From Dentipellis sp. KUC8613 (taxonomy: Eukaryota > Basidiomycota > Agaricomycetes > Russulales > Hericiaceae): 64,000 nt of DNA. Made by a program: the position numbers and the translations under genes. Each line of letters opens with the position of its first letter. Position 1 is the first letter of the stretch. The stretch is from NCBI GenBank assembly GCA_002286715.1, contig NSJX01000008.1, positions 87,630 through 151,629 on the forward strand, given 5' to 3'. Of the stretch, positions 55,801 through 64,000 are shown piece after piece. Under the pieces are notes generated by a model, which was not told the DNA's origin, made no database searches, and worked only from the letters and a program-made list of their open reading frames with translations.

Positions 55801-57905
55801 CTGCGAAGGCGCCTGTGTCATTGGCTCGGACGCCAACAGCGCGCTGGATATACGGCACACGCTGGAACTTGAAGGACTTGGCGGAGACAGTTTGGCCGCT
55901 CTTGAGATTGCGAGAACGAACGAAGACGTGTCCGGATTCAGTGCATATGACAATGGAGCCATCGGAGCCGAGCGCTGCGTCCTGGTCGTAGACATCCCTG
56001 TCAATGATGGTGCTACTCAGAGCGCAAAGAAAAGACACATACGCGAACGGCACTCCACTGTTTCCTGAGCGCCCATACGCGCTGGGGCTTGATCATCCCT
56101 CTGTCTTTGCCCGAACTTGCGCCGTCCGTGGGGGGAGAGAACGTGAAGATCTCGCCGTTGGAAGAGATCGCGGCAAACATGCTGTCGCAACTGACGACCT
56201 TGGCTATGCTCGAATTGTTGATAGCTTGGGGAGGCCGGTAAGCCAGTATCTCGGACGGGAACCCCTGCGCAGGAATGCTACCAACGGCACATTGAGTGAG
56301 AATTATTGATGGTAAAGGGCCGCTAGACGTACTTGATCTTAGCATGGCCATCGTTGTACAGGAGAATGACATCTTTCGTGTTTGTGAGGCAGGCCATGGC
56401 AGTGTCCTGGGAATATGTTCAGGTCAGGCGGTTTTCTCAGTGAATAGAATGGTCAATACTCACTGTCATTGAAATCATGATGACAGGTTTATTGACTCTG
56501 CTGACTACACGAGGGATTGGCTGGACGGGCTGGGCAGCCTTATCATAACCTAAATCGATGCATTAGACATGCTATACTTGTCACAGTGAACCTGCGCACC
56601 AAGCTGGCCGTTGTTCTTCCCCCACGTATACACTTCAGTCTCGGTCCAACAAGCCGACGCGGTCTTGCAAGCTGCGACACCTTGGACAATCTCCTTCCTC
56701 AGCGGCCCAGTTATGATACGTGGCACGGACTGTATGGGCTCGTCGAAATGCATTCCAGGGGGCGCTTCCACAGCATACCCGAGCTGGGAGAACCTGTTCA
56801 GACCCCAGCTGAAAACAGAGCCGGTAGCGGTGAGAGCGAGCGTGTGATCCTGCCCCAGTGCCACAGAGATGATCTTTTGGTCAAGTCCTTGAACCGGAGA
56901 GAGCGCGATTTGAGTATGTTGCCCGCTGACAGGGCCAAGGCTAAGGCGACATCGAAAATATTGAGGCAACGGCTGATAGGGTGACATCAAATCACATACC
57001 GGCCGGTGCTCGCGAAGCCACATGCTCGGACATTGGACCGCGGCTCATCAGTTACAACAACTGTATGTATGACTGAGCCCGGAGGTGCCAGTCTTCGTCG
57101 AGAATGTGGCACGCACCAGTATGCAGGCGAGACATTTGGACATCGCGCACGGAGGCAGTCTGTAGCCTGAACGCTGCGCTCTGCGCGGTGGCGCTATCAG
57201 AGGCCAGCTTCGCGATGCGCTTCAGTGGGATCTGCTCGGGATAACTTCGGTCGTCGCCGTCACTGACACCTAGGGTTGCATTCCTGAAGAGGCATATGTA
57301 CTGCGTCTAATCTCATGTTGGAAGAGTACGTACCGGTTCGTGCCCCATGTGAACAGCTCCATTTGGGCATGTGCGTCCCTCGGAGGCTTGGTGTCTTCCA
57401 CTGTTGTATTGTACAGGTCAAAAGCCCTGTACCCTTCCAGGTCCGTCAATGTCGTGTCGATGTCCGACCTCTGCAGCAGGAGCATACTGTGCGTAGACAT
57501 GAATGATTGAATCACTAGTCATGGACAGACGTGAAGAAAAGAGACGAACGCTGCAGCCAGATTTCCATTATACAGGGCCCTATGAAGCGGCGTCCAATGG
57601 TTCTCCGTATCCGACAGGTTGACGTTGATACCAGGATGGGCGAGCAGTAGGCGTACGTACTCGAGCGCGGCGGGGTCCGTCGCCGAGCATGCAAGATGCA
57701 GGACGGTGCGTCCGAGCCAGTCACGGGCATTGACTTCATGTGAAGCTGCAGCGGTGGTCATGGCGCTCGGCCTGTTCCACGACTTGCCTCCGCTGCTGCT
57801 GGTCCCAGCTTGAGCGTTGGATTGGCCACGAGAGCTGATACCCTCCAGCAAGCGCTGAAAGGCATGCTGATTTCTGAGGGCAAAATAAGCATGGAGCGAG
57901 GTCAT
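52877..57905 (-). CDS. Ankyrin-RCC1-BTB protein (IBtk-like)
   Basis: The domain order matches inhibitor of Bruton tyrosine kinase (IBtk) proteins, which serve as BTB adaptors for cullin-3 ligases. The start is the ATG at 57905 (MTSLHAYFALRN). Ankyrin repeats follow (GRTVLHLACSATD; HWTPLHRALYNGN), then RCC1 repeats (ELFTWGTNR; VFSWGLNRFSQLG; VYTWGKNNGQLG) down to about 55.7 kb. The first BTB domain is near 55.5-55.2 kb (ADLLIRVPPG..FPVHRAVLAARS) and the second near 55.0-54.75 kb (DVVLKLRDSDVHTHSVVLRAR). The last third is Ser/Pro-rich and disordered, with a charged coiled coil (SLKEIQEEERALQVEADFL) and a Lys-rich tail ending at 52877. About ten introns. No break was noticed, though not every junction was checked. 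Confidence 0.85.
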
Positions 57906-60900
57906 ACGAAGGGGGGTCAACCGGGCGACCGAGAAGGAGTTTGTGGACTCCTTCGGGTGATCGCACAGTTGGGTTTCGCCGTGCAAGTCTGCAAACGTGC
58001 AGACAGGTCACAGCGCAGAGATAAGTCCTAGATAGCTGACGGCTAGAGGTAGATGAGTTGGGAGAAGTAAATTAGAGCGATAAATTAGTCGAGAGAGGAG
58101 AAGCCGGGTCTTGATGTTCAGAGAACTGGAGAGACACTGATGGAGGAGGAAAGAAAGAACAGAGTCGGCGGTACCGCTCGAAATTCAGCGCCTTCACTCG
58201 AGTCTACCAGAGTCACGTCGCCGATGAGGTCACGGCACACGTGCGACCCGACGGTCACGACCCCAAACTGTGTTACAGTGCCCCCTGCCACTCCGAGCGT
58301 TCAAGACAACAACGCGCAATCTTCGGCACTGGCGTCTTCACCGGCATCCCTCTACTTCAATGTTCTCTAGTTCCCACTTGAGCGTATTGTAAAGCATAAA
58401 AGTTTTTTGGATTTTGACAGCTCACAGTATTTTTCTAAAGTAAAGCACTAGCAAACAAGTAACAATTTCTCCGTCATGGCTCCAAGACTTACACAAACGT
58501 GCGCACTGCGCTCGGGAAAGTAGCTGGGCATCCCGGTATGTGCGTCATAAGACTTATACTACGCTTTTACAGAGAACAGCGGAGCGATCATCTTCCGTAG
58601 AAGTCACGGTCTGCTACGAAAAGCGAAACAAAACCACGCGCTACTCGCTTACTGCTATAAGTATGTACCATACTGCTGACCGAGCCTTCCGAATGAGATA
58701 TCGTGAGGACAGATAGTCTACACTTCACTGGAGAGCAAGAGGAAAATCTGTTCCTTTTGCGGATGAATCGAAGCAGTGGAACGTTCTTGTGGTACGCACG
58801 CACTCGCTCATAACTTCAATTAGGACAAGGCTGCATCAGAACACAAGTATAGCATAAGGTTGGATGCACGTACCTCTCGAATACAAGGCGAGTCTTTAGT
58901 GGTTTACACCTGCATCAGTTCCTTTAGTAGGTGAGAAGAACATATAAAAGGGCCGCCGCTCTGCGAGGAAGACCCAGGGTCAGAAGAGCCCTCTTCTCCT
59001 TCTTGCTCTCGTCTCTCACTATCTACAGCCGACGTCCCAACCTCCTGCGACTGCAAGAAGGACGTTCCCGCGACGTCGGAGTCCGGGAGTGCATCTTTCT
59101 CCTTACCGATGCACTTCTCACCATCGCAGTGATGCGCGTCTCTTCCAGGTCGTCCTCGCCGGTTGTAATCGGTGGCCTCCCTCCCAAACAAAAGATGCCG
59201 TCGACGATCGATGCTGGGTTCTCGTCCCGCGCGCTAAGTTCCAATCGCCTTGAACAGAGGACCCTATCTCAGGCATCCGCCGCCATCTCACGGCGCGCAA
59301 GTGACCGCCTGCCTAAGCACTCTTAGGCAACGGGGGTATACAGAATCTCAATATAAAGACCTGCTCGCAAGAAGCTTATTGCTCGCTGAATACTTGACCT
59401 CTCTCTATCTGCTCGACAAGAAGAGGATGAATGCTCCGTTACATCCACCCACTAGCTATGATTATGATACGAAGAGTCTCTCTGGAGATCGAGGCGAACG
59501 TTACGCCGGAAGTGCCCATGCCATCGTGTTCCACAATGCGAACTGGCGACCTCTAGATAGATCTGTGAGTACGCTTTTTTTCCTGTGGCACCGTTGCGTA
59601 TGGCTTACCAAAGTCATATATGCTCCTCTTCGATTCTGTCTAGCATGGAGACATCTCAGGCGGCCCTTCACCGGCTTCACCGCCCACAAACGAAACATGA
59701 AGCCAGCTTCCCGACTGTCTACACAGGAATGCCCGAGATTTCCACGTGAAACGGCTTGCCTGCTCCTCCCGTCCACAGCGATTCAACCGCACTCTCGCCG
59801 GGCGCCGAACGACCTACTGACTTTGGCTGCCCTGCCTCCGATTCCGGGTAGTATATCTGTTGGTTTTGACGTAGAAGCTTCAAGCTCTGGTACTCGTTTC
59901 TGCGATCCTCATGGTGTGGCAACTAGCCGGGCAGCCTATGGTTCACTGTGACTCCGTCACAGAGCAACCCGCAGATCCTCCGAGCGCTACAGATCAAAAC
60001 GACAAACTAACAACATGGTTCCGGCCGGAGGTCATCCAAAACCCAGGAGGCTGCATAAAGCAGAGGATGACGCCGAGTACCAAGCCGCGCCGCTGCTGAT
60101 GAAGAGTCTGTCACGCCCGTCCGTAGAGTGTCGACAAACTTCGTACAACACATTGAGACGCAGATGCTCAGGACTGACCACTGAGTCGTCGGAGCGAGGA
60201 TCACTCCTCTGGCTCCAGGACGTGGGCTCGGTCTGTACCCACGTGCGATCGCCTCCAGACTTCACGCTACCACACAACACATGCCTCGTGCGCTGAATGC
60301 GGCATAGAGCGGAATGGGCAATCGTTTTGGAAGGCTGTTTGAAGAATTTGGCGGCACGGAAGACTTTTCGGCGGTTACCAGAGGACGCCTTGTTCCCGAC
60401 CCTGCATGGGAGCTCGTCCCTGTTTCTCATTTGCCATATATTGTTCCTACTCCCTATTTTCTAGCTGTGAATTATGCCGCTTGTGTGCCTAGGCTTGCTA
60501 TTGATAGCACAATGGATACAGGGTAATATACCATCGCCACATAGTCATGAGACATGGTACTCAAACCCAATTATTTTGGACACCATCTCTGCACTATATG
60601 GCGGTGGTATAGTGTCCTCTGTCCTCTGTGTATCTTGGACAGCTTGTATGATCCCGGTCGCGATAATTAAGCTAGACTGTTGATTTGAAACTGATAGAGG
60701 AGCAGAAGGCACGAAACCGGCGGTACCAGTACTGCTCTGAAATTTATGTACGAGCCAGAATTGATACAATCTTGTTGGTGAAGACAAAAAAGAGAGAACA
60801 CGAGAATCGAGAGGATTTTTGCGAGAAAGATTATCTTCGGGGGCGGGGACGACTCCTGTAATGGGAGTAAGAGAGAGGAAGGAACGGAGATCGCCGCTCC

Positions 60901-61937
60901 TCCGGCCCGAGAGCGGCCCGGGGACGCAAGCGGTACTCTGAGCTGCCCATCATCTTCGAAACTTACTCCTTCAACTTCGACGACCTTTGTTCACCACTCG
61001 AGCAGGTCGAGCGGCAGCCAAAGATTTTTCATTTCAGGATAATGCACATGCATATCGTGACTCAATGTATAGACAGAAACCAAGCGATAACAACCAACAA
61101 GTACCATCTCACTGACAACGACCACCGAATTTCCAAGACAACAAAAGTGCGCGCTGCGCTGTAGGGAACTAGACAGCCAATCATTCCGGTATGTATGTTG
61201 CAGTGCATCCACAATGTCAAGACAGGTAAGACTTGTTCAACCCGGCCAAACGTACGTCGCTTGCCAGGACAGGCTGGGACACTTGCTCATTTTGTGGGAC
61301 CTCCGTTCGGTGCAGATGGAGTAAGCTATGAAACTGTGTGGATGCAGATATCGGGCTCTTGCAGCATTGCAGAAACAATATGGCCGAACCGGGCTGTTCG
61401 AATCGTCATTAACCTGAGCGTCCGAAGTCTGCAGGTACCCCACAGCTCTGGCACACAGCTGAGCAGCACATGCGTCTTCTGCGCACAGCCTGACCTCTTT
61501 CAGGCAAGCATCAATAGAAATCACTCACAATCGTCCGTCCGTCTGCTTCCTTCATTGCCTTTACTAACCCATGGCTGTTTTCACGTCTAGTGAGCGTACA
61601 TTTTGCGACAGTTTTGTTGCTTTGGCCCGGGAGCAAGGTCAAGCAACCCAGAAACATACGCGAATCTGCCCAAGTTTTCTTGGCACGTAGCTTCAAAAGG
61701 CTTGGGTGAGTTTTGCTTCTATAACAGGTCTACAATTCCAACACGCAAAAATAGACTGAGCGCTATGTCTTTGATGTAGCGCTGTGGACTTCTGCTGTAT
61801 TGCACACGACATGTTCTAGATGTTCGCCGCTCCAAACCGGTGTACGAAGACGGATCAGAATTCCATGGACATGGACAGTCTCGTATATATAGGACCTACT
61901 TCCTGAGACGGTGTCGTCTTGATGCCATCACCTAGCT
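57906..61937. other. 4-kb region without recognisable genes
   Basis: No family is identifiable on either strand. Weak candidates on the plus strand are 59130-59326 (ATG near 59130, Ser/Arg-rich), an in-frame stretch at about 59340-59565 with YTESQYKDLLARSLLLAEYLTSL that ends at a possible GTGAGT donor at 59571, and a 70-codon frame at 60314. A roughly 50-bp motif near 58495-58540 returns in diverged form at 61145-61195. The region could hold a fast-evolving multi-exon gene, non-coding RNA genes or transposon remains. Confidence 0.4.
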
Positions 61938-64000
61938 ATGAGCTCTCGACCCCAACATCCGCCCGACGTTGTGGAATCTGAGGAAGAGCTTGTGAAGTAG
62001 GCCGCTTCGCTGTTCTGAGGGCCTTATCTGACGTTCATTCGTCTGTTGCAGCGGAATTGCAGAACTTTCTGTGCGTTGTTTGATACATTTATTAATTTTT
62101 ACCTGAACTCTTCTTAGAATCTCCGCAATGCAACGCCAGACAATGATCCAAACAAGGTCGATACACTCATGCGCCTTGCGGCGCTGCACGCCAAGTTATA
62201 TCATGTTCGCGGGAATGACCCCGACGTCATTGGTGTTATATCTGCCTTGCGCGAGGCCTCGGGCCTCATCCCAGATCCTTCACAGAAGGTCCTTACCATC
62301 GCCAAGGTTGGCACCGTATACCTCGAACGCTTCAAATCCTCAAAAAACCAAAGTGATCTCGACGACGCTATCTCTTGCTTTGCTCAGGCAATCGAGCTCT
62401 CGCCCAGGGAACACCCAATGGTGCCAAATTTTCTTATGTCTCTGTCAAGTGTATATGCAAAACGCTTTGAACACTTCCAAAATCGTTCCGATCTAGATCT
62501 TGCGATTGCTCAGCTTGAAAAATTGAACGAACTTGTGGGCGAATCTCACCCGGTCAAGCCGCACGCGCTGAAGGAAATGAGAAAACTACAAAGGGTCAGA
62601 GAGGCTGGGGATCCGAAGCTCTATCAGGACCAGGCAGAACTGGATGAGATGATTCCATTTCTTCGCAATGCTGGAGAGGCATCATCCTCTGACATCTCCG
62701 AGAGGCTGCGCGGCTTGAACCAATTGGGCGCTGTCCTTCGAAGACGCTTCGAGCTTTCAGGGAAAATAGCCGACATCGACGAAGCGATAGCAGTGCAACT
62801 GGACATCGTCAAATCTGTTCCGAAAGGTGATCCACAGGAAGCTGCATATTTGGACGGATTATGCTCGTCTCTGATAGAGCGCTACGGACACACGTGGAAT
62901 ATCCGCGATATCGACCTCGCGACGGAGTATCAGCAGCGTGCTTGTGACCTTGCACCCGAAGCCGGCTATCTACATACTCTGGGGCTTGTGTACTACCATC
63001 GCTTCCGTGGCCGTCGGGAGCAGCAAGATATGGATCGTGCCGTCGCGTCTTTTATCCAAGCACTTCAGTTGACGGATCATGGCCCGAAGGCCATAGCCTG
63101 CCTCGTGCACCTAGGAAACTGCTTCTGCGCGCGTTACCGCGAGAAGAAGGATGTCTCCGACCTCGACCAAGCTATGGAACACTACTACCGCGCATTGTCC
63201 CTGGTATCAGACGACGACCCTCCGAATGTGAAGCATGGCCTGTCAGTGAATCTAGGGACCGCGCTTACCGAGCGTTTCGTCGCTACTCACGACAAGAGCA
63301 ACATTGACGACGCCATCTCTATCCTCTCCAGTGCATCTGCCTTCATCTCGCCACACCATCCAAACCAGGTAATCTGCGTTCGCAATCTGTCCCATGCATA
63401 CTACAGGCGTTTTGAATCTTATCGCGACCCTGGCGATTCAGCGCAAGCAATGTCAAGGATCCGGTTCGTTGCGCTTCTGGCCACTGCCCATCCCCTGGAT
63501 CGCTACCGTGCGGCCCGGTCATGGGTGTTTTTGACGATAGAGGACAACTCAATTACAGGCTTCTGTGAGGCTGCCGACCTTCTGATGGATCTGGTACCAC
63601 AAGTCGTATGGCTCGGGCGGACGATCCCTGAGCGGCACGAAGAGATCACGGTGATAGGTAACGACTTGCAGCTCGTAGCCAGCGTCGCGTTTGTGGAGCA
63701 CCTTCCCCAGAAGGCACTGGTATGGCTAGAGCGAAGCCGTTCCATTGTATGGCACCAACAACTAAGCCTTCGGGCATCCATGGGAACACTCCAAATGGAG
63801 GATCCCGACCTTGCAAGAAAACTCGGGGACGTTGCTGAGGCTCTGGATTACGTGAGTACCCGAAGGGTCGAGGGAGCGTCGCTGGACTTGGCAGATTCTA
63901 GCTCGGCGGAACAAACAGAACAGACACAACGACGACTGGCAGAGCAGTGGAGCGAGCTGACTGAACGAGTCAGGGAGCTGCCTGCTTTCAGGGATTTCCT
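61938..64000 (+). CDS. TPR-repeat protein, probably TPR-CHAT type, 3' end outside window
   Basis: Exon 1 is 61938-61996 (MSSRPQHPPDVVESEEELV), then a 19-nt exon 62052-62070, then an exon open from 62118 to the window end. The phases 2, 0 fit only with the GTAGGC donor at 61997. The long exon is built of repeated helical pairs with DLDDAISCFAQAIELS, DIDEAIAVQLDIV, DMDRAVASFIQALQL, DLDQAMEHYYRALSL and NIDDAISILSSA, the signature of the TPR arrays seen in agaricomycete TPR-CHAT proteins. The block ALVWLERSRSIVWHQQLSLR near 63720 is what normally precedes the caspase-like CHAT domain, which would lie after 64000. The CHAT part is inferred, not seen. Confidence 0.75.

Noticed and set aside
54842..55991. 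Two long plus-strand frames
   Set aside because: Antisense to the BTB exons of the IBtk-like gene; composition is Arg-rich without any family motif.

Overview
The window is nuclear DNA from a filamentous basidiomycete, most likely an agaricomycete. The signs are short introns (about 45-80 nt) with GT..AG borders, dense genes on both strands, FunK1 fungal-type kinases, a squalene synthase next to small divergent genes, and several agaricomycete-type families of unknown role. No bacterial operons, rRNA, tRNA or CRISPR arrays were seen. Exon borders below were worked out by hand from splice signals, reading phase and similarity between paralogs, so they are models rather than cDNA-supported facts.

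Layout. 1-8 kb: the 3' part of a secreted S28 serine peptidase, a flavin monooxygenase, a doubtful gene and FunK1 kinase 1. 8.2-12.6 kb: a complete 3,841-bp PIF/Harbinger transposon (transposase plus accessory protein, imperfect TIRs, AAT target duplication) lying inside a small gene whose frame is restored if the element is removed. 13-26 kb: accessory region with a three-member family of unknown proteins (two intact, one decayed), a dead proline-iminopeptidase-like gene, two FunK1-type kinases that keep the catalytic Asp, an agaricomycete-type orphan family protein, and a Mei2-like RRM gene that may be fused to it. 26.5-31.7 kb: a large Zn2Cys6, Pro-rich and AlkB-like protein.

31-52.5 kb: an inverted segment. 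About 13 kb (FAD oxidoreductase, RCC1-PHD protein, squalene synthase ERG9, small protein) is flanked at both ends by inverted duplications of the breakpoint sequence. Four genes are therefore present twice, and in each pair one copy looks intact and the other is cut or mutated: AlkB-like (left intact), FunK1 (right intact), FAD oxidoreductase (left intact), HSP78 (right intact). This is the pattern expected from an inversion made by staggered breaks. 52.9-57.9 kb: an ankyrin/RCC1/BTB protein resembling IBtk. 57.9-61.9 kb: 4 kb with no recognisable gene. 61.9 kb to the end: the N-terminal TPR half of a protein resembling agaricomycete TPR-CHAT proteins, cut by the window edge.

Housekeeping genes (ERG9, HSP78, RCC1-PHD, IBtk-like) cluster at 38-58 kb. 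The first 36 kb and the last 6 kb are accessory, rich in expanded families and broken copies. There is no evidence that the accessory genes form one pathway.
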